Shown here: one piece after another, positions 1-6,801 of the stretch
Layout of the letters: every line of letters starts with the position of its first letter
Numbering within the stretch: the stretch's first letter is position 1
Source: Candidatus Poribacteria bacterium
GTDB taxonomy: Bacteria > Poribacteria > WGA-4E > UBA9662
Assembly: GCA_002729015.1 (NCBI GenBank)
Contig: PBVO01000078.1
Coordinates: 1 to 7,266 of the forward strand
Direction of reading: 5' to 3'
Length of the DNA: 7,266 nt
The notes under the pieces: generated by a model
Seen by the model: only the letters and a program-made list of their open reading frames with translations
What the model was told of the DNA's origin: nothing
The model's database searches: none
Program-made: the position numbers and the translations under genes

Positions 1-2476
1 TCATTTTTTCAGATTGACCTTGTTGACCTTGTTGACCTTGTTGATCTTGTTGACCTTGTTGACCTTGTTGACCTTGTTGACCTTGTTGATCTTGTTGATC
101 TTGTTGATCTTGTTGATCTTGTTGCTGGTCTTGTTGTGGTGGCTGTAGTATATTCAGGGCCCGGATCAGGTCCTCTGATGCAGATTTTTGTTGAGGGCCA
201 ATTTCTTCTAGTGAAATTTTCTCGTCCGTCATCATCGATGCTGCACCATACATTTTCACGGTAGCTTCGCCTACTAGTTGCCCTGCCTGGGCATACTTCT
301 CACTCATCTGACTTGAGGATCCATTGGTTCCATTTTGCTTCGCCTCTTGTTGTACGATTTGTTGAGATTCCTTAGCTAAGGCTTCAGCAATGGTACCAGA
401 TATATTCGATAAATTTACTTGTCTAGATGACAATGGATTCATTCGTGAAGCAGTTTCATCCTTAGTTTCTGTCTTAGCCAAAGCAATTGCATCCTGCGTT
501 TCATCACCCAGTTCTACTTGTTTCTGAGCTGTTTCTCGGAGGTGCTCAACTAAAGAAAAAAATAAACGACGTAATTGTTCTACGGTTTTAACGGAATCCT
601 TGACAGAAGATCTAAGTGGTTTGAGGATAGAATTCGAAAGATCACTTTTTCCTGATTTGGCGATAAGGCCCGTTAGAATTTTTTGATTATACTCGAATTC
701 AGTGAATGCCTTTTTCCTCAATTTTTCTGCTTCTTTTAACCGTTCTGATTGCGCAGTAAGCTGCTCTTTGAGTTGATTCTGTTGAGGTAAAATGGTTTGC
801 GGTTGATTTGGGGTTGAAGTTTGCAAGTTTTGTTGAGTTTCTAGTTGCTGCTTCATATTCTCCTGTTCGGTTACAGCTAAGTCTATTAATTTTTTCAGAC
901 GTTTAGTTCGACCCAAATTTTTCTGCTGAAATTCTTCGATCAAGGGTAAGTATTCGGATACTACTGCTAACGACGCTTTTTCAGTTGGTAGATTATTGCT
1001 CGTATTTTTACCACCAACACCAGTTAAAGATGACGGAGCCAACATTTGACTCGAAGATGGGTCCAGATAGTACTGAATGCGTAATTGGTCCTGATAGACT
1101 ACTTCAACTAGTTGACGAAGATCTAGAAAAATTTCGCGGGCAGAAACTAAGGCTTTTATTCCTTCATTTTGCAACACAAATGATTCATCGAATCGTGACT
1201 GTTCAAGTTGATTCTTAGTCTGATCGAATTTTTCACTTGATTTTTTTAGCCATGGCAGAGCTAAGCGTAAATTTTCAATTAGCTGTTTTTGTTTAGGGTC
1301 TTCCACTGATTCACCTGAAAGACCAGCGTTTAAACCATTATGCAATTCTTGCACACGCTCACTCAAGCTTGTCTGACTTTCTACTAAGTATTCTTGTGTT
1401 AACCATTCGGGGATTTTTTTTTCATTTTGTATGGCTAACTTACCCATTTGGTTGTCAGCTTTGATTGCTATATGCCGAATAAATTCGGCACTGTCATTCA
1501 GCAAGGCATCAATCCGAGACACTGGGTCCAGCAATTGGTCTCGACTTCGCTTAAGCTCTGCCAAGGCGATGGCTGAACGACGATAAGCACGCTCAATTTG
1601 TGAAGTCCGTAACCGACGCCGAGCTTGACCCATCCGTTCTTGGGATCGATGAAGGTAATGTAAAAATCCTTCTATTTGAGCAACCCTCATCTGATCTTCC
1701 GGGGTTTGTTCACTTTCCAATTTTCCTCGAAGTGTATCACCTTCACGAGCAGCTACTTCTGTCAGTTGTTGACTTTCCGATAAAATATCTAACTGCTGTA
1801 CGGCTAACGATCTAAGTTGAGTTCGCAACTGTTCACTGGTGTAAGCTTCGACTTTTTCTATGTCAACTTCTTTCCTGAGAATATCCAAAAATTCTCTTTG
1901 TGTGCTGATATTTTGGTTTATTCTGGACAATAGGTCTCCAGCTGTTTTTTTTTGCAAAGAATCCGCTAGAACCATTGCTCTTTGTAACACTACTTCCAAG
2001 TTATGACGTGCATCGATATCATCTCGCAGAGCAATCGATTCCCTGAACCAATCTGCCGCCCTATATAAAGATTCAAGAGCTTTATCTGGTTCTTTTTCTA
2101 GCATTTCATCCGCGGTTTTTACATCTACCCATCCTAGATTGTAAGTAGCGTTAAATCTAACTACGCCATCAGTTCCAGCCATCCTTCTAGCCTCTTGAAA
2201 TAGTCTACTAGATTGCTCCCACAACTTATTATTAAATTTCTCCAAAGCCTCGTTGTATAACGCCCTAGCATCTTTATCCGATTCTTCATCATTTTTATTT
2301 TTTACTGTGTCATCCTGCCCATTTTCTACCTCAAGTATTTCATCGGCTTCATCAGAAAAGATCACAACGGGCTTTTTTTCTTCTTGCTGTGCAAACGAAG
2401 AACTCGAAAAAAGAAAAGGCAAAACCGTAATTACAAAACTCGTTAAATTAACAAGAACTAGTATTTTATGAATCAT
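1..2476 (-). CDS. Secreted BatC-position TPR/coiled-coil protein, partial (3' end beyond window)
   Basis: I read this frame codon by codon from ATG at 2476 to the left edge and found no stop, so at least 825 residues are encoded and the C-terminus is missing. Residues 1-29 form a signal peptide: MIHK, a hydrophobic core, then a serine run and SFA before QQEEKK. An acidic linker (about 40-70) follows. Residues about 70-165 look like degenerate TPRs, with NEALEKF, TYNLGW and a DARHNLE element typical of the TPR module in BatC-type proteins. From about 190 the chain is Q/E/K/R/L-rich, probably helical or coiled coil. It is broken by a Ser/Gly/Asn loop (472-499) and a Gln-rich segment (541-570), and reaches a (D/G)QQ repeat (787-824). 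It follows batB by 24 bases, the usual place of batC, but is far longer than ordinary BatC proteins. The ribosome site is weak (TAGGGTG, 14 bases upstream). A periplasmic scaffold role is inference. The open frame is certain, the family call moderate. Confidence 0.85.
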   Translation of the reverse strand, partial: MIHKILVLVNLTSFVITVLPFLFSSSSFAQQEEKKPVVIFSDEADEILEVENGQDDTVKNKNDEESDKDARALYNEALEKFNNKLWEQSSRLFQEARRMAGTDGVVRFNATYNLGWVDVKTADEMLEKEPDKALESLYRAADWFRESIALRDDIDARHNLEVVLQRAMVLADSLQKKTAGDLLSRINQNISTQREFLDILRKEVDIEKVEAYTSEQLRTQLRSLAVQQLDILSESQQLTEVAAREGDTLRGKLESEQTPEDQMRVAQIEGFLHYLHRSQERMGQARRRLRTSQIERAYRRSAIALAELKRSRDQLLDPVSRIDALLNDSAEFIRHIAIKADNQMGKLAIQNEKKIPEWLTQEYLVESQTSLSERVQELHNGLNAGLSGESVEDPKQKQLIENLRLALPWLKKSSEKFDQTKNQLEQSRFDESFVLQNEGIKALVSAREIFLDLRQLVEVVYQDQLRIQYYLDPSSSQMLAPSSLTGVGGKNTSNNLPTEKASLAVVSEYLPLIEEFQQKNLGRTKRLKKLIDLAVTEQENMKQQLETQQNLQTSTPNQPQTILPQQNQLKEQLTAQSERLKEAEKLRKKAFTEFEYNQKILTGLIAKSGKSDLSNSILKPLRSSVKDSVKTVEQLRRLFFSLVEHLRETAQKQVELGDETQDAIALAKTETKDETASRMNPLSSRQVNLSNISGTIAEALAKESQQIVQQEAKQNGTNGSSSQMSEKYAQAGQLVGEATVKMYGAASMMTDEKISLEEIGPQQKSASEDLIRALNILQPPQQDQQQDQQDQQDQQDQQGQQGQQGQQGQQDQQGQQGQQGQSEKM
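14..124 (-). repeat. 9-base in-frame tandem repeat encoding (D/G)QQ, about 12 copies
   Basis: On the plus strand the unit is TTGTTGACC or TTGTTGATC. On the coding strand it is GGT-CAA-CAA or GAT-CAA-CAA. Read in protein order it gives four DQQ, four GQQ, one DQQ, two GQQ and a final GQ followed by SEKM. Every glutamine in the array uses CAA, and the only variable base is the middle base of the Asp/Gly codon. This near-identity at DNA level points to recent growth by replication slippage. Because the unit is nine bases, gain or loss of copies keeps the reading frame. Just upstream the protein reads PPQQDQQQ, a less regular form of the same motif. Confidence 0.95.
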
Positions 2477-2500
2477 TATGAATTAGAAAACACCCTAATA

Positions 2501-3559
2501 TTAATTATTCTTAGTCATAGTAACCGTCCGACGTTGCACCGACGGATCATAACCACTACCAATCGTACTTATCACGGCTCCTAGTAAACACAATAGCCCC
2601 AATAGTAGTGTGATTTGAAATGCGTCATTTCTGACGGTTCTACCACGGCCGTCCATTTTTCCTCTAGTTAAACCTGCAATATGGTTGTCAAATATAGACT
2701 TCAAATCCAGAACGCCAGTACCTGCCGGTATGTAGGCACCCTCGGTCAATAGAGCAATTTCACGTAACAGCTCACCATCTAAACGGCTCTTTACAATCTC
2801 GCCATTACTATCCCGTAATATACTACGAGCGCCAGTTTCTGGATCGCTCATCATAATCTGACTACCATTTTCATCACCGAACCCAATAGAAAGAACTCGA
2901 ATACCTCGTTCTGCTGCTTCTTTGGCTGCTTCCAAGGGAAATGAATCGTGGTCTTCACCGTCAGTGATTAGTAAAATGGATCTTGAAACATCAGCAGTAT
3001 CTCCAAACCCATCTATCGCTTTCCGAATTGGCTCCTCTAATCGTGTACCTCCGCGTGTTACACTGTGGGGACCGGATTGGTCCAATACCAACCTCAAAAA
3101 ACCAAAATCGGGAGTTAATGGAGATACAACTGAGGCTCGGCCAGCAAAGGCAATTAAACCCACCTGATCTCCGCCCAGATAGGCTAGGAGGTCAACTAAT
3201 TCCGCTTTGGCACGCTCTAGTCGACTTGGTGCTACGTCTTCGGCTAGCATAGATTTCGATACATCCAAACAGACCATGATTTCCGCTCCAACTCTCGGGG
3301 TTGTAATAAATTTGACGCCCCATTGTGGTCGCATTAATGATAGAACTAGGAATATGCAACAAAGACTAAGTAAGATTATACGTATATATCTCCTATTTGG
3401 AGGAATTGATCGTACTAGCCGAGACTGTAGCAATGGGTGTATAAATTGGGAGAGGTCCCCGCCTGCACGCGTCTCCAGCCAGATCATTATTCCTACAAAG
3501 GCCACGATGCCCAAGAACAGAGGGGACCATTGTGGTTCAGCAAAATAAAGATTGTTCAT
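2501..3559 (-). CDS. batB: BatB-type membrane-anchored VWA protein
   Basis: 352 residues, a normal length for the BatA/BatB family. Membrane segments lie at about 13-28 and 60-77, with a third at about 314-333. The VWA domain spans about 92-290. All metal-site (MIDAS) elements are present: DVSKS (D99, S101, S103), T172 in RGGTRLEE, and D200 in ITDGED. The loop between the first two membrane segments is rich in arginine (R47, R50, R56, R57, R60), as is the C-terminal tail. The positive-inside rule therefore puts the VWA domain in the periplasm. The start codon overlaps the batA stop as ATGA and has a strong ribosome site. Proteins of this family are thought to work with MoxR ATPases in an envelope complex linked to stress tolerance. 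Naming it BatB rather than a second BatA rests on its place after batA and before the TPR gene. Confidence 0.9.
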   Translation of the reverse strand: MNNLYFAEPQWSPLFLGIVAFVGIMIWLETRAGGDLSQFIHPLLQSRLVRSIPPNRRYIRIILLSLCCIFLVLSLMRPQWGVKFITTPRVGAEIMVCLDVSKSMLAEDVAPSRLERAKAELVDLLAYLGGDQVGLIAFAGRASVVSPLTPDFGFLRLVLDQSGPHSVTRGGTRLEEPIRKAIDGFGDTADVSRSILLITDGEDHDSFPLEAAKEAAERGIRVLSIGFGDENGSQIMMSDPETGARSILRDSNGEIVKSRLDGELLREIALLTEGAYIPAGTGVLDLKSIFDNHIAGLTRGKMDGRGRTVRNDAFQITLLLGLLCLLGAVISTIGSGYDPSVQRRTVTMTKNN

Positions 3560-4587
3560 GGCAACCTCCGTAGCATTGTACCTCCAGCTAGTACTGATAA
3601 CGAAATGAATATCAAAGCCAGTAAAACAAATGTACTAAAGTGCTCTCGATACTGCAAGTAACGAATTTCGGTTACTTCGCTGCGTTCTAACGCATCTATC
3701 TCCTTGTAAACTCTTTTTAACCCGTCAGCATCACGTGCGTGAAAATACTTACCACCTGTTCTAATAGCAATATCTTTTAACGTATCCTCATCGATTTCCA
3801 CTCGGGCACTTTTCAGGGCGACCCTACCGTCAGCTAAATTAACAGGGAACGGAGCATAACCGGTAATACCAGCTCCTATCGTATATACTTTTATGTCATT
3901 GGCGGCAGCCAAGTTGGCTGCTTGCAAGGGCTGTATTTCTCCTGCATTACTAACACCATCCGTGAGTAATATCACCACTTTAGATTTGGCTTGATGCTGT
4001 CGTAACCGCTCCACAGCCAAAGCTAAACCTTCTCCCACGGCAGTGGCTGCTTCTGATTGTTGCCGGGCAACTTCTATATCATCCATAATGGATATCAAAT
4101 TCCCATGATCTAGTGTCAACGGACACACCCCATCAGCGTAGGTACCGAAAGTGATTATGCCAACTAGATCGTTGGGGCGACCTTCTCCAGATTGTCCACC
4201 TAATACAAATTCTTTCAGTACATTCTTGAGGGCTGATAATCTACTAACACTATCATCTCCCTCAACGAAATCACGTGCGTTCATAGAACCTGAACGATCG
4301 ATTGCCATAATCAAGGCGATACCTTCTCTTTTAATTTTGCTGGTTGCATCTCCCGTTCTAGGACCAGCTAAAGCTAATGCGATACACAGTTGAGCTAGCG
4401 CCAGTAGTATAGCCGGCAAATGAGATAGATAAACTCGAATAGTACGTGGAGCTTGATTAGGCAAATCAAGGCTAGAATATGTAACCGAAGACGGTATACG
4501 GACAGAAAGCCAATAAACTAAGGGGGCAAGCAAACCTACTAGCAGAAAAAGTGGATCACGAAATTCCCATCCTATTGAACTAACCAT
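3556..4587 (-). CDS. batA: BatA-type membrane-anchored VWA protein
   Basis: 343 residues from the chosen start at 4587 (MVSSIGWEFRDP). An upstream in-frame ATG at 4695 would add 36 polar, basic residues. These run across the end of the preceding gene, do not resemble the family N-terminus, and lack a better ribosome site, so I reject that start. Membrane segments lie at about 11-28, 56-75 and 317-335. The 'W-EF-DP-FLL' opening is typical of BatA-like proteins. The VWA domain spans about 90-295 with a complete MIDAS: DRSGS (D97, S99, S101), T182 in ATAVGEGL, and D210 in LLTDG. Basic residues in the first loop and the C-terminal RRLP predict a periplasmic VWA domain. It overlaps the BatD-like gene by 8 bases and batB by 4. 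The expected role is metal-dependent protein binding within the MoxR/Bat complex; the ligand is unknown. Confidence 0.9.
   Translation of the reverse strand: MVSSIGWEFRDPLFLLVGLLAPLVYWLSVRIPSSVTYSSLDLPNQAPRTIRVYLSHLPAILLALAQLCIALALAGPRTGDATSKIKREGIALIMAIDRSGSMNARDFVEGDDSVSRLSALKNVLKEFVLGGQSGEGRPNDLVGIITFGTYADGVCPLTLDHGNLISIMDDIEVARQQSEAATAVGEGLALAVERLRQHQAKSKVVILLTDGVSNAGEIQPLQAANLAAANDIKVYTIGAGITGYAPFPVNLADGRVALKSARVEIDEDTLKDIAIRTGGKYFHARDADGLKRVYKEIDALERSEVTEIRYLQYREHFSTFVLLALIFISLSVLAGGTMLRRLP
3565..3569 (-). promoter_or_regulatory. Ribosome binding site of batB
   Basis: The coding strand reads GGAGG, then TTGCC, then ATG at 3559, giving a 5-base spacing. This is the strongest Shine-Dalgarno match in the window. 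It lies inside the last codons of batA, so batB can start both by coupling at the ATGA overlap and by independent ribosome loading. Confidence 0.8.
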
Positions 4588-5785
4588 TATTTTGCCTTTT
4601 CTGTTCTGATACTGTACTCGTCGATTCGTCTGTAGCGACAACAGAGTAATCATTTTGCAATGATCTGTCTCCATTTCCTTTTTTTTGTGATTCAACCGAA
4701 TCCTCTAATAGAGGAGCATCTTGCTTTGTTTGCTCAAGAAAATTGGTAGCTGAACTTAGTGCATTATCAATCGAATGAGCATCTGGGATGTGTTGGGCGA
4801 ACTTGACTTGATCAGCTTGACGCAAGAATTCTTGCAGGAAGCTTTTATGTTCTGATGTTAAGTCGGGCGAGGTAGCAGCCACTTCTAAAAACTCTTCTGT
4901 TGTTAACTCAGGTGCATGTAAGTTAAACCGATCTTCTAAATAGCGACGAACAATATCTGAGAGTTCAACAAAAAAGATGCCAATTTCTTCTTCTCTAGGT
5001 TTGGGTCGAGATCTCAGTCTACTTAATCGACTATTAGCGATATCATAAGCACTTCTTCGACGTTTACCAATTCGGTGCTGTTGCCATAAACGTAATAAAA
5101 AGGGTAGCCCTATTAGCAAAATCCCTAACCCAACAATAGCAATCCAAATTGGAGTTCGAATTGATCCCAGTGGCTTTAGCTTTCCAAGTGGAGCTTTTAA
5201 CTCTTTCGAGGCTCCACTTGGAACGACTGACTTGACATTAAATTCAATTCGCTCCGTCAATATTTCATAAGCATCTTCACCTTCGGGTGCTAATCTATTC
5301 CCTGGTCGTCGATCAACGAATTCGATCATCAGAGGAGGAATAGATTGCGGTCCAGACCCTGATGTTTGTAGTCGGTATCGATATGTGACTATCGTTTTAC
5401 CTTGATCATCAATTACCTCTCTAGGAACGAAGTCTAGAATAGTGAATCTTTCTAGGGATTGACCGAACTCTGGCATGAGCAGTTCCACCTCAGCCTCGGC
5501 ACTGACCTGAAGCGTTAAGGTTAAAACATCCCCTATAGTTGGTTCTGACGGCTCTAACTTCACTTCAGTCTTCACTGGGCCACGCTGGGTAATTTTCTCA
5601 ATTTTTTTATTAGAACTCGATTTGATCAGATTTTGTTGATCTTTTTTTGAGATCTTTTCTTCCACTGATGTCAAGTTTTGGGCAAATGTATGTACGGTGA
5701 AAAGAAAGGCTAAGGATATATAACAAGCGGCTAAGTAACCGTACTCCGTTATATTATCAGTAAAATTTGAAAAATTAGTAATCAT
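4580..5785 (-). CDS. BatD-like protein: periplasmic beta domain, membrane segment, cytosolic helical tail
   Basis: 401 residues. The N-terminus (about 1-35) has a hydrophobic stretch ending in TFAQ, a plausible signal sequence or anchor. Residues about 70-185 look like an Ig-type beta domain: KLEPSEPTIGDVLTLTLQV, then a YRYRLQTSGSG strand pair and PPLMIEF, as in BatD proteins. A linker, one membrane segment (about 212-233) and a basic stop-transfer patch (HRIGKRRR) follow. The cytosolic part (about 245-350) carries VRRYLEDRFNL, PELTTEEFL and FLRQADQVKFA. These helical motifs are common in BatD-related/DUF4381-like proteins of MoxR/VWA operons. Residues 350-401 are polar and probably disordered. 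It starts inside the DUF58 stop (ATGA) without a visible ribosome site, which suggests translational coupling. Its C-terminal codons overlap the batA start. A link between periplasmic VWA proteins and cytosolic MoxR/DUF58 is inference. Confidence 0.8.
   Translation of the reverse strand: MITNFSNFTDNITEYGYLAACYISLAFLFTVHTFAQNLTSVEEKISKKDQQNLIKSSSNKKIEKITQRGPVKTEVKLEPSEPTIGDVLTLTLQVSAEAEVELLMPEFGQSLERFTILDFVPREVIDDQGKTIVTYRYRLQTSGSGPQSIPPLMIEFVDRRPGNRLAPEGEDAYEILTERIEFNVKSVVPSGASKELKAPLGKLKPLGSIRTPIWIAIVGLGILLIGLPFLLRLWQQHRIGKRRRSAYDIANSRLSRLRSRPKPREEEIGIFFVELSDIVRRYLEDRFNLHAPELTTEEFLEVAATSPDLTSEHKSFLQEFLRQADQVKFAQHIPDAHSIDNALSSATNFLEQTKQDAPLLEDSVESQKKGNGDRSLQNDYSVVATDESTSTVSEQKRQNNG
4595..4600 (-). 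promoter_or_regulatory. Ribosome binding site that decides the batA start
   Basis: The coding strand reads AAAAGG, a 7-base spacer, then ATG at 4587. This well-placed site supports translation starting at 4587 instead of the upstream ATG at 4695. Confidence 0.65.
5182..5223 (-). repeat. Perfect 13-base inverted repeat inside the BatD-like gene
   Basis: The arms 5182-5194 (TTCCAAGTGGAGC) and 5211-5223 are exact reverse complements, separated by 16 bases. In mRNA this would form a 13-pair stem about half G/C, with a 16-base loop. It encodes residues 188-202, the linker just before the membrane segment. There is no U-run after either arm, so it does not look like an intrinsic terminator. Confidence 0.85.
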
Positions 5786-6786
5786 CGACGTGACCGTTTT
5801 TCTCGCATTCTGAAGAATTTGACCAGAGGGTCGACTACTGATCCTGAGGCATCAATGTGGATGAAATCAATTCCTCTTTTTCTCAAATTTTGTTCTAGTT
5901 CTGAAATTCGCTGTTTTCCAGCAAGGGTCATTGAGGTTTTAAAAGAACTTGAACTTGTGTCATACAAACGGGTGCCCCCATTTTCAGAATCCTTTAGTGC
6001 TATTAAACCGATAGAAGGCATTTCCAATTCTCTAGGGTCGCTTATCAATACCGAAACAACATCATGTTTTCGGTTAGCCGTCATTAACGACTGTTGATAA
6101 TTTTCATCCATAAAATCACTTACTAAGAAGCAGACGGATTTTCTCTTGGATACAGACAATAAAAACTCCATTGCTTGGCTAATATCAGTACCGCGATCAG
6201 CCGACCTCAGACGACCTGTATGTGAAGACTTCTTATCCTGTGTACTTTTTTTCCAGTTATTAAAAAGCCGTTGCCACAATTTTAATTTTGCATCTTGGTT
6301 TTGTTTCTTATTGTCTGGTAGGTTTTGACCGTGAGCTAAAACCTCACGAACGACGCGTAGAGCGTGTTTTTGACCTTTTCTTGGTGGTATAAATTGTTCA
6401 ATTCCTCCGTGAAACAGGCACAAACCTACTTTGTCATCATTTTGAATGGCCGAAAACGCCAGCAACGCGCAGAGCTCAGCTGCAGCATCTCGCTTACTTC
6501 GTTGGCTAGATCCAAATTCTTGGGATGGAGAAATATCGGCAATTAACATTAATGTCAGTTGTCTTTCCTCGACATATCGTTTCACGAAAGGTTCACCTAC
6601 ACGTGCCGTCACATTCCAATCGATTGAGCGAATATCGTCACCAGGTATATAAGGTCTTACCTCATCAAACTCAATTCCTCCACCTTTAAAAACAGATACG
6701 TATTCTCCTGCTAATACGTCAGCCACATGCCTACCAGTACGTACCTGAATTTCCTTAACTCGGCGGATAATCTCACTTGCTAACAT
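5782..6786 (-). CDS. DUF58 protein (VWA-like), MoxR partner
   Basis: 334 residues, no membrane segment or signal peptide, so probably cytosolic. The DUF58 signature is at about 35-75: GGIEFDEVRPYIPGDDIRSI, then DWNVTAR and a PFVKRYVEER element. A VWA-like fold follows, with a plausible metal site: DISPS (D84, S86, S88), T200 in RGTDIS, and D224 in LVSDF. DUF58 proteins are encoded next to MoxR ATPases across bacteria and are thought to be adaptors or substrates of them. Residues about 152-197 form a Lys/Gln/Asn-rich insertion just before the T200 motif, making the protein longer than many operon-type DUF58 proteins. It begins 15 bases after the moxR stop, with only a weak ribosome site, and its stop overlaps the next start as ATGA. 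The family call is firm; the biochemical role is inferred. Confidence 0.92.
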   Translation of the reverse strand: MLASEIIRRVKEIQVRTGRHVADVLAGEYVSVFKGGGIEFDEVRPYIPGDDIRSIDWNVTARVGEPFVKRYVEERQLTLMLIADISPSQEFGSSQRSKRDAAAELCALLAFSAIQNDDKVGLCLFHGGIEQFIPPRKGQKHALRVVREVLAHGQNLPDNKKQNQDAKLKLWQRLFNNWKKSTQDKKSSHTGRLRSADRGTDISQAMEFLLSVSKRKSVCFLVSDFMDENYQQSLMTANRKHDVVSVLISDPRELEMPSIGLIALKDSENGGTRLYDTSSSSFKTSMTLAGKQRISELEQNLRKRGIDFIHIDASGSVVDPLVKFFRMREKRSRR

Positions 6787-6801
6787 TATTTACAACCAAC
6801 A

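Noticed and set aside
14..124. Regular repeat array that might suggest a CRISPR or other noncoding repeat
   Set aside because: The unit is only nine bases with no spacers, and it lies in an open reading frame encoding (D/G)QQ, so it is a coding low-complexity repeat.
1473..1490. Near-palindrome TGCCGAAT-AA-ATTCGGCA inside the TPR/coiled-coil gene
   Set aside because: A stem of 7 pairs with a 4-base loop, no T-run and no link to a gene boundary. It could bind a dimeric regulator, but nothing in the context supports that.
2477..2500. Possible promoter or terminator between batB and the TPR/coiled-coil gene
   Set aside because: The gap is only 24 bases, AT-rich, with no hairpin and no paired -35/-10 boxes. 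Read-through from batB is the simpler explanation.
2922..3661. Several plus-strand open frames of 74-113 codons opposite batB and batA
   Set aside because: They overlap one another, show no family motifs, and lie opposite genes whose domains and metal-site residues are clear. They are shadow frames. The same applies to plus-strand frames opposite the TPR/coiled-coil, BatD-like and DUF58 genes.
4452..4470. Small inverted repeat CTTGATT/AATCAAG inside batA
   Set aside because: The stem is only 7 pairs, AT-rich, inside a conserved gene and lacks a T-run. Such repeats are expected by chance in several kilobases.
4588..4695. 36-codon N-terminal extension of batA from an upstream ATG
   Set aside because: It lies over the C-terminal codons of the preceding gene, looks unlike BatA N-termini, and a good ribosome site precedes the internal ATG at 4587.
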